A DNA stretch of 18,125 bases from Planoprotostelium fungivorum (taxonomy: Eukaryota; Evosea; Variosea; Cavosteliida; Cavosteliaceae), in assembly GCA_003024175.1 (NCBI GenBank), contig MDYQ01000356.1, forward strand, positions 1 through 18,125, given 5' to 3'. Below, piece by piece: positions 9,568 to 18,125 of the stretch. Position numbers and translations under genes: made by a program. The notes under the pieces are model-generated. The model saw nothing but the letters and a program-made list of their open reading frames with translations, ran no database searches and was not told the DNA's origin. Each line of letters starts with the position of its first letter. Position 1 is the first letter of the stretch.

Positions 9568-9998
9568 TCAATGTACAACTGGTTTCAAAGGCTCTCCTTT
9601 CAATGTGCTAAAATCGATTCTCTTGTCTAAATCCAGATCTAACAGTCCAACTACGGCCCTGTTCCCATTAAGTCATAAATCTCTCCATATCTCATTCATA
9701 CACATTATCCCCACGGATGATGCAAAGTCCAAGGTGCAACCGTTCTACTCCGTCTGAAGAATAGACTCTTTCGTGAGATTCCTCAAGAATGATGTTTACC
9801 AATTGATCAAATCCGCGAAGTGTTCCCTAATAGAGATCAGGTCCAACGCATCGAATGAAAGCGATCGAAGAGCAGCCACTCACCACAATATTTCTTCCAT
9901 CGTTCGTGAGAACTGAAACGGTATCTGTACGTTATATCAATGAAAAGGGATGAATCATAGGTCTCACTGTCTATGAAGGGCTCCATCAGAGTGGCCAT
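9568..9998 (-). CDS. LSM8: LSM8, U6 snRNA-associated Sm-like protein
   Basis: Four exons, 9998-9968, 9924-9884, 9826-9702 and 9658-9568, encode 95 residues, nearly the length of human LSM8 (96). The Sm1 motif reads VLTNDGRNIVGTLRGFDQ and continues with ILEESHERVYSS; the Sm2 motif is LGLCIIRGDNVAVVG. The ESHERV wording and the C-terminal GEPLKPVVH separate LSM8 from other LSm proteins. LSM8 defines the nuclear LSm2-8 ring, which binds the 3' oligo(U) of U6 snRNA and supports U6 stability and spliceosome assembly. Introns are 43, 57 and 43 nt. The third interrupts the conserved GDNV motif (GT of Val before the splice). Start codons of LSM8 and HPS3 are 89 bases apart, head to head. No single open frame covers this gene, so it is easily missed. 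Confidence 0.95.
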
Positions 9999-10087
9999 TT
10001 CTCTCGTTCGATGTGATCACGGTGAAGATCAGATCCGAGCGCGTGGCGATTTGTAGACGCAATTTTCTACACCATCGACACATCTCG
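9999..10087. promoter_or_regulatory. Shared divergent promoter of LSM8 and HPS3
   Basis: Only 89 bases separate the two start codons, so both 5' UTRs and promoters must lie here or overlap the opposite gene. I see no TATA box. The assignment rests on the geometry of two well-supported genes. Confidence 0.6.
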
Positions 10088-13000
10088 ATGGTCAAGGTTC
10101 TCGTATTCAAAGAGCTCTTTGCACGACAGTGCATCGAGGGAAGGGCACTTGATGAAGGAGAGCTCCCTTCAGAGATCCACGGATTGAAAGATGGAAGGTT
10201 TCTCGTTTCAACCAATCAGAGGCTTCATCTGTTTGCAAAGAACGCCGATTCTGAATATCAGGTCGATGCACGATATCATGTGGAGAACACACAATTATCA
10301 TTCTTGTCATTTCTTCCCAATCTCAATTGGTGAGCGTAACATCATCACCTATTCATTCATCTCCATCAGTGTCGTCACGATCGAAAAAGAAAAGAGAGAC
10401 AGCTCTATCAATGTCGTCCGTCTCTACAGCCACCACAAGAAGATCAAAGAGAACGGTATCGAGATGACATCGGCGAGCACCTTCCTGGCCACTGCCTCCT
10501 CCGTCTTGTGTGCCGCAGTCTGCACGAAGACAGATCGCATTGCGACGGCCACGAAGAAACACATCACCGTGTGGCAGATACAAGATGAAGGTGAAGAACT
10601 TGGCATAGAGAAGATCTTCAGCTTAGAATTTGACGCGTGGAACGTTGTGACTGGCATCGTCATGCATGATACGACGTTGGGTGAGAAGAGAGCAAAAAGT
10701 GAAAGCTGATAGAAGAAGGATATTGTACCTCAGGAGGGCACGTCAGGATCATTCGAGTGGACACACGCATGGATCAGAAAGAAGGTGAGATCAGACGATC
10801 GAGATGCACGGAGGGTGATGAAGTGATGACGAGATCAGATGGTGCACCGAATCACCGGAGTAGTAAAGAAGATTTCAACATCAATTTTGACGATGAAGGA
10901 AACGCGTGGGTGGAAGGTATGAACGTCGACGTCGATGATCAACCGGATTCTTATTCTGTGCTCCTCGGGTCGAAATTATCCATACACACTCCTAGGTAGG
11001 ATCTTCACCTTCTCATCATCTCAACATTGTCACATGATCGCATCACCTCATCACGTTTCATCGTGACCATTTTTCAAAACCATCACGATGATGATCATCT
11101 TTCACGTGACCCCACAAAAATCGACGAAATCTCACGAAAACACGGCAGTCTCCCCGCTCCCACCGCGAGGAGTCGAGGATCAAAGAGAATGTCCGTCATC
11201 AGCGATACTTGTAACGAATTCGATGTCATCCGTGTGGCGCCACAGATGGCCGGTGTGAGTGCGTCTGCCGGCAGAACGATCCACGGGGCTCTCTTGCTGC
11301 TCCACTTTAAACTCGACGAGTCACCTCACTCTCTTTCCCTGGAGCCGTACAAGCAGGACGGTAGTCATACGAACGAAGAACAAGACTTGTCGTGTTTCGT
11401 ATCCACATCCAGGAGGGGTTACGTGTTCCAAGTGAGATTTCGATGACATTTACGATGGTACGTGTGGTGACGTAGACAGATCGCATCGTTACCTCAATCA
11501 AAGAGTCGACTCTTGTACACTTATCATTACACGAACGAGTCTTCATCCGCAGTGATGACAAGGACCTTCCTCTATCTGTCCACCGTGTCTGGATTAGAAG
11601 TGTGGACGACGAGAACCAGAGACTATTACATGATGCAGAGAAAGCGAGACGTGAGTCGTACGATGTGTCAGCGCGGTACGTAACTCGAAATTTCAGGGGA
11701 AATCGGGGGAGACCACTCTACCTTCACCGTGTCTCATCGGCTTACAACCCTACATCGGTCTACACTATGTCGACATTTCACAGAACACTCTCTTCTTGAT
11801 GACAAAGTACAACGAGAGAGAAGTGACGGGATGGAATCTATACTCCCTGCACCTCACCCCTGCCCCACAACTCTTTGATGAATTTGTCGACAAGGCCGAT
11901 CGCAGTCGATCGACTGACCCTTCCGTCTATCTACAATTGATCTTGGAAGCTTATTTCTTGGCGGTAAACGAGGAGGGATGTGAATCGATGGTCAGCCGAT
12001 CTGCCGTGCTGCTTGCAGAGGTAAGAGGTCCACGGTGAAAAGGAGAAGCTGATGGGTGCAGTATTATTTGTCGGTGCACGATTATGCCGCGGCTTGTTAT
12101 TACTATCGGGTCTCCGGGCAGGATGTGGGAGATGTCGTGAAGAAGATCTATCATTCGATCGATTCGAAATGGAAAGATGGTGAGCATCACGATCATCACA
12201 ATGATGATGATCATCATGATGATCATCACGACAGTCATCGTGGGTCACGTGTCGGAATACATACGAACGGCTCTCTACAACGAGACATCCGTGTCCGACG
12301 CACGTCAATTCCTGTCAGACGTCCTCGGCATGTACAGAGAAGAATCAGCGCGTCACCTCCCCCATCTACTCCAGCATTCCTCTCACCTAAGACGTCTCTT
12401 GTCTACACACGGAAGCAGCACCGAATCAACAGACATCCGATCGTCCGTTCAAAAGGTGATCAAGCCGATGCGAATCTTCTGGTTGACGTTTTCAACTGAA
12501 CGAAATCAGACGATCGATTCCCTCAGCAAGACGAAAAAAGATGCCAAGGTGGGGATTGAAATGGGTACACTGCTGACGTGAGAAGGTCACGTTCTTCACG
12601 GCTTATCTCAATTGCGTCGTCGGGAGGCGAGTGGAGGCTTGTGATCTGTTGTCCATACACGCGTCGACGGGGGAGGGTAAGGCTCAGATCCACGATCTCA
12701 TCAGAAAGACAGACGTTGTACTCGATGGTGAGAGGGTATCTATTTCGATCCCCGCTCCCTCCGATTTTTTACCATCGACAGATCTACACAACGAGATTTC
12801 CGTGGGATTCACTTCTGTTCTACGAACTGTCAACGAACAGATCGTCTTGCATCGCATCTGTACATCATTCCAGTCACGAGAGAATAAGATCGATGTGCCG
12901 TGGCAGAAGACATTGGAACTCTTCTACACACCCAGGGGCACAGAGATACAAGCTGAAAAGCCCACGGACGAGTGAGATCACGTGATCAGACGGAGGGTAA

Positions 13001-14198
13001 CGAATGACAGTCTACTCAAGATGCTATTTTTAGAGCACATGATGAATCGGGGGTGGGAGGAGGACCGGACTGCCATCGGACAATTGTCCGTACTGTACGT
13101 ACGTAACGTAATTCTTGGGAAATCTCCGGTCGATCTGGGAATACTCAACATGTCCGACGTGAGAGAAATTTCAAGGAAATAACAACTCGTCATTCACCAC
13201 ACGACATGTCGTACAACAGTCACGTGACCTACCATTGATGTTCTTCAGAACGGAACAGACTGGAAGAAGGAGCATTGTAGACCGATCGATCTACCCAAGT
13301 GGCTCGACGAGATGATCGGAGAGCAAGAGGTTCCCGTCTACAATCGAAGATCACCTTTCACCTACCTCCTCAAACTCCATCGGCTCTTCACATCCAGACC
13401 GAACGATTCCCATCTTGCTGCCGAAAACATTCTTGTTGAATTTCGAGGGAAATTTGTAGGGAAGGGGGCGGCCTGTGTTCCATTCATCTGTCTGCCTGCT
13501 TGCGGAAGGTGGGAAGAGAGGAGCGTAAGAGTATTCAATTCGAGGCAGATTATCTGAGATCGTGATACGACTCGTGAATGCTCTCCCTTCTGTCTGTCTC
13601 GATTACGGCAAACATTTTTGTTTATCGGTACGTTAGGAGGCATCATCATGAACATCATCTAGATCACACATCAACTTTCTTACATCATGATCATGATATA
13701 GTCCTTCTCGTCCCCATTCATCTTCTTTATCATTCAGAAGAATAACACAGAGCAGACACAAGACTGGAAGGTCATGTGCGATACCATTCTGAGCGAACAA
13801 GACAAGACGACAGAAGAAGAGAAGAGGAAGGAATTAGAATGTACATATCGATCCGTCTTCTCTCACCTCGGCAAGACCATGAAGACGAAGGAGTTGGTCT
13901 CCATACTGCCACCAGACGGAAACATCCTCTTCTTTCTACCATTCATCGAGCAGACCATACATGCTCAACAGAGTGTCATGAATGAGGTCGCTTCAGATGT
14001 GGAAGCCTCCAAAATGGCAAAGAAATACATGTCTCTCGTCTGCTGTTTCACTTCATTTATGAAAGAGGTGAAAGATTCGTCACAGACGCTCCGGCCGGAC
14101 TTGTTGGTATGTGTGAGAGATCGGGATATTAGGAAGACTGAGAGAGAATGCGATAGATGATCGATCATCTTAATGACCTCATCAAACAGCTCATGTGA
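10088..14198 (+). CDS. HPS3: HPS3, BLOC-2 complex subunit
   Basis: Fourteen exons in phase: 10088-10329, 10370-10680, 10734-10995, 11149-11431, 11480-11650, 11697-12020, 12062-12179, 12235-12455, 12510-12548, 12586-12971, 13011-13158, 13249-13524, 13738-14106, 14157-14198. They encode about 1063 residues (human HPS3 is about 1004). The start MVKVLVFKELF resembles the family N-terminus. Further matching stretches are LNCVVTIEKEKRD, FLYLSTVSGLEVWTTR, CLIGLQPYIGLHYVD, GWNLYSLHLTPAPQLFDEF, YLLKLHRLF and ILPPDGNILFFLPFIEQ. HPS3 joins HPS5 and HPS6 in BLOC-2, which directs endosomal carriers to lysosome-related organelles. The human clathrin-box LLDFE aligns with FSLEFD here, so that motif is not conserved. 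The acceptor of exon 4 is the least sure; AG at about 11200 also fits the phase. Introns are mostly 37-55 nt, with longer ones of 153, 90 and 213. Confidence 0.88.
12180..12234. repeat. ATCATC/GATGAT-rich intron of HPS3
   Basis: This 55-nt intron consists almost wholly of CATCAC, GATCATC and ATGATGATG words. Read through in frame it would spell a false hydrophobic Met/Ile segment, but donor GTGAGC, acceptor GACAG and matching phase show it is spliced out. Similar trinucleotide-rich sequence occurs in the AGGF1 intron 41-158. Confidence 0.75.
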
Positions 14199-14228
14199 AA
14201 AAGAAGAAGAAACGAAGTGTGGATGCAC

Positions 14229-14688
14229 AATTTACTCTTCAAGAAATGCATCAGCTTGTTGGATATACTCCAAATACTGGAGCTGCCTGACGCCCAGGTG
14301 CGATTCCATCTTGAACCAGTTTCCACTGGTGAACATGACGACCACACAGTTCCGGTTGTTGTGGTTGCGGAACAGGACATAGGTTCTGATGTCCAACTTG
14401 ATCTCAAAATTTGCGGTTCTATACATGCTCAATGGCTGTTGCTGGCTGAAAGTAGTGGCTATGATGGTGTCCAGCCCGTGTGCATCTTGTGGGTCGTAGA
14501 TGCTCGGTCCGTTGGGTCGAAGCGAATAGTCCAAAATTTTCAGAATTCAATTTCTTTAGAGGACCCTTTCAGACAATTTGATGTGAGACAAATCGATGCA
14601 TACAGCGGGCATCTTCCATCCTTCTGTATTTCTACTCGTAGGCAGGAGTGGGTATTTGAGTATGGCATTTCATCCAATACTCACTCAT
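14229..14688 (-). CDS. Unrecognised short protein, convergent with HPS3
   Basis: The better supported part is the last exon (about 14502-14229), whose frame ends in TAA and reads IYDPQDAHGLDTIIATTF, then a beta-rich stretch (KLDIRTYVLFRNHNN, VVVMFTSGNWFKMES) and a helical end (YLEYIQQADAFLEE). A possible first exon starts at ATG 14688 (MSEYWMKCHTQIPTPAY) and ends at 14636 with a GTAGAA donor; the 133-nt intron would keep phase, giving about 108 residues. I do not recognise the family. The plus strand of the same stretch is also open (170 codons, 14217-14729), so strand choice is a judgement. It rests on C-rich third positions and on the lack of a splice partner for the plus frame. Confidence 0.35.
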
Positions 14689-14991
14689 TTTGGATGATAC
14701 TCAATCACGAATACTCATTTCAGGTATGATACGTTACGTTTATTAATTCTATAGCATGCAACACCTGTCGCATCACATCACAAATCACATCGTGTGGTGA
14801 ACGATACATATCGTAGATGATTCACACCACATACACGCACTCCCGTGTCCTTCTCAAGGATGAGCGAAGTATATCTGCGTAAAAGGTAGCAACATTTGTA
14901 TTTAAATACGCGGTCGCAAATCGAAGTTGAGAGGGAAAACAACGAGCACGTGATGCGATTGGGTGTGATCACATCAAACAATTTAGACACG
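14689..14991. other. Intergenic region upstream of the TPR gene
   Basis: This 303-base stretch separates the unrecognised minus-strand gene from the TPR gene. It contains several short direct repeats of an ATACTCA-like word at its left edge (about 14675-14720) and a perfect 12-bp palindrome (14898-14909), listed separately. In-frame codons extend upstream of the TPR start to 14896 without a stop, but the Met at 14992 begins the presequence. No other gene is visible. Confidence 0.45.
14898..14909. promoter_or_regulatory. Palindrome GTATTTAAATAC, possible TATA-like element
   Basis: A perfect 12-bp AT-rich inverted repeat lies 82 bases before the TPR start codon, in an otherwise mixed-composition stretch. 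Position and TATTTAAATA core would suit a core promoter element; this is inference. Confidence 0.35.
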
Positions 14992-17705
14992 ATGCTTCGC
15001 AGAGCATTATTCTCACGCCCCGTGGTGCATACCGCTTTCCGAAAACATCTTCAGACGGCCAGACGATTTCACACAGTGATTCAACCCTTGCACCTCTCTC
15101 AAGTGTGTCAAACAAGACTGAATCGAGGATGCATTGTGAAGAACATCTCCATCTCATACTCTACTCAATCGAATGATGATGAATTTGAGCCGTTGGAAGA
15201 GATCATCAAAGGTGAAACGACCGTCTTCGTGTATGGCTGAAGACATCGTAGCGTCAGACAATCTGAAGAGAGCCAAGTTGAGTTTCCAAGAAGGCGATCT
15301 AGAGGACGCCATCAGGTGCGTCAGCAAAGAGATCGAACAAAACCCACACTACGACGTATACGTATTGAGGGCTCAATTCTGCGAGGATCTCTACCTACAC
15401 CTCGAATCATCTCGAAAGGTGATTCCTTCGCTGGTGATTGTCGCTGATCAACATCAAGGAGGCAGAAATAGAAGAATCGGATCTGGCCGAGCAAGAAGTG
15501 GCCCAACGGAAGAAGGTGAGTGACTACGTGGTCTTTGATTGATGGAAACAGCTGAGAGACACCATCTTGAATGATCTGGACGAGTTGTTGACGTTCAATG
15601 AGTACCGTGAACAGATTTTGGTGAGGAAAGCGAGGATCTTGTACAATACCTTTCATGATCCACAAGGTGGGTGATGCCGTCGATTTAGAGGTTGATGAGA
15701 ACAGCCAGCATGAAGGTTCTGAAAGAAGCTGAAGAGATGTCACCCGATTCTCACACCGTTCTCATGTCCATGGGACAGTGGTATTCACAAGAGAAGGTTC
15801 GTGTCATCGTTCACATCTACATCATCACCGCACCACATCACCTAATACATCGCGTCTAAATCTCAATCAAATGATAGAAACCCGAAGAAGCTTGGAAGTA
15901 TTACAAGAAGGCCTTGGGCGTCACGAACAAGGACGATCATCAGGGTGAGACGTCTCCACGCACATGATCGCACGATCAGATGACTCATCGACACAGGGAT
16001 CTACATCAGAATGGCCATGGCATTCATAAACGCCGAGAAATACAAGGACGCTCTCTCGGTGGTCAATCTTCCATTCGTGAAGAGAGAGGACCTACCTTAT
16101 TACAAATTCAAAATTTCCATCTTCAACCGATGGGAAGAGTGAGTGGTTCAAGAGAGGGATCGACTGAAAGAGACAAGGACAAAGAAACCGATGAAGAGGG
16201 AGGAGATGAGAGAGTGGAGAGAGACATTAGACAGTGCCATCAATGCGTTGGGCGCTACGTTAGACGAAAAGATGGACAGAGCTTCACAAAGCAGGAGAGA
16301 CGAACAGTACGATCAGATGTCGAGATTCTATCAAGAGAGATCTTACTGCAATACCCTCCTCGACCTCCACGAAGAAGCGGTCAGGGTGAGCAAACGCGCG
16401 GAAAATTCTGTCTCAAATCGGAACGCAGGATGCAGACAAGATCATCGAATACGAACCTCAGAGGATCGACGAGGGATTATCTCACAAGGCCAGAGCTTTA
16501 TTCTCCATGGGAAAGCAGAAGGAAGCCATGCAGATCTTAGATAAAGCCATCAGCTTGGCCGACGGTACCGATCGAGTGTATCATCATTTGGCTCTACGCG
16601 CGAGACTCAGAAACGAGATGAAAAACTTTGCAGAATCCACGGGTGACTGCAAGAGGGTGAGACGGATGAATGATGAAGAGATTCAGTTTCATCAGGTCAT
16701 CGATGGTGGTGCGACTGCCGTACCGAAATCTCTTTATAATCAGATGAAGACGATGAGGTGAGAGGTGTGATGGGAAGATCTGATGGTGATAGGGCGGAGA
16801 ACCTCATCGAGCTGTCGAGATACGACGAAGCGGAAGATGCCATCAACGCTCTGATTCACGAGAGGGGGGAGAACAGTTGGGAGTTGTTCTGCCTGAGAGC
16901 CATCGTTTATCACGACCTTCAGAAGGCGAGAGAATGTGTTCGCGATTTTGAGAGGGCGATGAATATCGCACCCAGACGAGTGGAGGACAGATATCCACAG
17001 GTGAGGATGAGATCGTGATGAGAGGAATTGAAGAGGAGACTGAATGGAACAGGTATACGGTATGATGGGTTCGACATTGAGAGTCGAGACGGAAGGAAAG
17101 GACGATGAACAGACGAAGGCAAAGGCAGAATATTACCTCAAGAAGGCCATAGAGAGAGACGCTAGTAACACAGGTGATCGATCTGTAAGATTCATAGATA
17201 CCATCTATTTAACTTTTCTACAGAATGGTGGATCCAAATGGCCTTGTTGCACCTATCCGATCACAGATACGAGAAATCGATCGAGGACTGTGGTCACATC
17301 TTAGCGATAGACAACAAATGTGCCGACGCTTTTTACATCCGTGCGTGTGCTCGCGGGAACAAGAAGCAATTCGAGGGCGCATTGAAGGACATCGATGAGG
17401 TATCTATCACCTTTCATTTCGAATGAGATGGCTGACATTTGATTAGACTCTCTTCCTCGATCCAAAATTTGAGGGAGCTACTGAGATCAAGAAGAAATTA
17501 TTGGAAGATAGGAGACTCTCATACAGTGAAGCAGGTGAGAGAGTGAAATCGTTTTTCCATTCGTCTATTCTCTTGATCACAATTTGACCCGATAAAAGGT
17601 ATTCCTGTGGATGCTGAGGGTAAACCTTCACAGAAATGGGTGGAAGATGCAAAGAAGAAGAAGGCTCTGGGGAGACAAGATCGTCCACAGATCGACGGCA
17701 AATAA
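14992..17705 (+). CDS. Multi-TPR protein with probable mitochondrial presequence
   Basis: Fifteen exons join in phase: 14992-15211, 15252-15418, 15459-15515, 15552-15666, 15705-15796, 15878-15944, 15997-16138, 16178-16385, 16429-16656, 16696-16757, 16793-17000, 17053-17173, 17224-17399, 17447-17534, 17599-17705. They encode about 685 residues. The N-terminus MLRRALFSRPVVHTAFRKHL is rich in Arg and has no acidic residue for about 60 positions, a typical matrix-targeting presequence. The rest is helical TPR repeats, for example AKLSFQEGDLEDAIRCVSKE, KARALFSMGKQKEAMQILDK, ELSRYDEAEDAINALI, KKAIERDASNTEWWIQMALL and HRYEKSIEDCGHILAIDN. TPR arrays are protein-binding scaffolds; the partner is unknown and no enzyme domain is seen. 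An alternative Met inside intron 1 (15234) is in frame with exon 2. Introns are 35-81 nt. The family (a TOM70-like or other mitochondrial TPR protein) is not settled. Confidence 0.82.
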
Positions 17706-17706
17706 A
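17701..17706 (+). promoter_or_regulatory. AATAAA poly(A) signal overlapping the TPR stop codon
   Basis: GGCAAATAAAG: the TAA stop (17703-17705) is embedded in AATAAA. This implies a very short 3' UTR if used, which fits the convergent ERO1 stop only 25 bases away. Confidence 0.5.
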
Positions 17707-17730
17707 GAACTAAGATAGAGACTCAGTTTA

Positions 17731-18125
17731 TCACATCCACGAAGAGAAAGAAGAAGGAGGAGAAGAGAAGGCGTCGGAGGGGTCGAGGAAGGTGGTCTGG
17801 CTGACACCAAAGGAATTCTTCAGGAACTCGATGGAGTTGGAAAATTGTCTTGCCGTCACAACGAGGGCAATCACTTCGTTTCTCTGCAGGTGTCTGCCGA
17901 TCTCCATGGCATCGACACCTGTGCATCGTTTATTCACGATGTCATGTTTGATTGTTGGAGATCATGATGTGATGTGATGTGCGGTCGATGATGTGATGTG
18001 ATGTGGTGGAAGAATAAAACAATAGATACTGACCTGAAAATAAAATTTTGAGGGCAGTGCCCAATCCAAGTACTTGTAATTTCGAATAGACTCTACACTT
18101 TTCACACGTCACGCAATCCTGACCC
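17731..18125 (-). CDS. ERO1: ERO1, ER thiol oxidase (3' part only)
   Basis: Two exons are visible: 18125-18034 (partial) and 17918-17731. The first carries [15 protein letters not shown] then [12 protein letters not shown], the CxxCxxC site of Ero1 with its usual following helix. The cysteines at the FAD pass electrons to oxygen after taking them from protein disulfide isomerase in the ER lumen. The second exon, [20 protein letters not shown] then IEFLKNSF, matches the C-terminal helix that follows in this family. The end ([11 protein letters not shown]) is serine- and proline-rich with no retention signal. The N-terminal two thirds, including the signal peptide, lie beyond the right edge. 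The 115-nt intron (17919-18033) holds tandem GATGT units. Confidence 0.9.
17964..18005. repeat. Pentanucleotide (GATGT/ATGTG) microsatellite in an ERO1 intron
   Basis: Two runs of three GATGT-type units lie at about 17966-17981 and 17989-18005, split by GCGGTCGAT. They fall wholly inside the intron 17919-18033 and make it longer than its neighbours. Confidence 0.7.

Noticed and set aside
9964-10215. Minus-strand frame across the LSM8/HPS3 start region
   Set aside because: It lies antisense to HPS3 exon 1 and in a different frame from LSM8 exon 1; both real genes explain the sequence.
12177-12234. Met/Ile-rich hydrophobic stretch that looks like a transmembrane segment
   Set aside because: It is the translation of an ATCATC/GATGAT-rich intron with GTGAGC donor and GACAG acceptor; the flanking HPS3 exons join in phase without it.
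14217-14729. Plus-strand open frame of 170 codons
   Set aside because: Its valine-rich composition looks like the antisense of a coding minus strand, and it has no splice partner or family match. Kept only as the alternative to the minus-strand gene.
15234-15240. Overlap of two separate genes (stop TGA over start ATG) before the TPR gene
   Set aside because: A 40-nt GTGAAA...TAG intron (15212-15251) joins both frames in phase into one protein, so two genes are not needed. The ATG is kept as a possible alternative start.
7796-18024. Shared 14-mer AGAATAAAACAATA at 7796-7809 and 18011-18024
   Set aside because: AT-rich and close to chance expectation for 18 kb; flanks are unrelated, so not a repeat family.
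1-18125. Stop-codon reassignment (TAG as sense), suggested by TAGs at 8099 and in 7407-7580
   Set aside because: About 2,500 codons of well-supported genes contain no in-frame TAG, and at least one gene model (2954) appears to end in TAG.
1-18125. CRISPR arrays, insertion sequences, retroelements, bacterial operons
   Set aside because: No spaced direct repeats, transposase, integrase or reverse-transcriptase motifs; gene structure is spliceosomal throughout.

Overview
The window is eukaryotic nuclear DNA from a compact, intron-rich genome. Genes lie on both strands, with about 25 to 500 bases between coding regions. Nearly every gene is cut by very short GT-AG introns, mostly 27-60 nt with GTGAG-type donors and a few of 115-213 nt. 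I rebuilt the genes by joining exons whose splice phases agree. Conserved eukaryotic genes (AGGF1, LSM8, HPS3, ERO1, WDR83) sit beside ankyrin/F-box genes. That mix, the tiny introns and the spacing suggest a free-living protist, most likely an amoebozoan; this is inference, not proof.

Layout. 1-2759 (-): most of an AGGF1-like gene (OCRE-like repeats, FHA domain, run-up to a G-patch that is off the left edge). 2954-4187 (-): an unrecognised, probably nuclear protein. 4667-5148 (+): a small ankyrin-like protein. 5139-5493 (-): the 5' part of a WDR83/MORG1 gene that stops being recognisable where the ankyrin gene begins. 5879-7284 (+): a complete FAD-dependent aromatic-ring-hydroxylase-type monooxygenase. 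7285-7828: mostly non-coding, with one weak small-gene candidate. 7829-8020 (-): a possible small secreted protein. 8112-8514 and 8511-9419 (+): an ankyrin gene and an F-box-like gene whose ends overlap by four bases. 9568-9998 (-): complete LSM8. 10088-14198 (+): complete HPS3 (BLOC-2 subunit), head to head with LSM8. 14229-14688 (-): an unrecognised short gene. 14992-17705 (+): a multi-TPR protein with a probable mitochondrial presequence. 17731 to the right edge (-): the 3' end of ERO1 with its CxxCxxC active site.

The genes do not form one pathway. They cover splicing (LSM8, probably AGGF1), trafficking to lysosome-related organelles (HPS3), ER disulfide formation (ERO1), mitochondrial TPR function, signalling scaffolding (WDR83 remnant) and fast-evolving ankyrin/F-box proteins. 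The most unusual observations are: a palindrome, TCACGTGA, found five times and always inside an intron; a second in-frame start inside intron 1 of the TPR gene that would remove the presequence; a WDR83 gene cut off after fewer than two repeats; and 27-32 nt introns concentrated in the ankyrin/F-box block. No rRNA, tRNA, CRISPR array, insertion sequence or retroelement was recognised.
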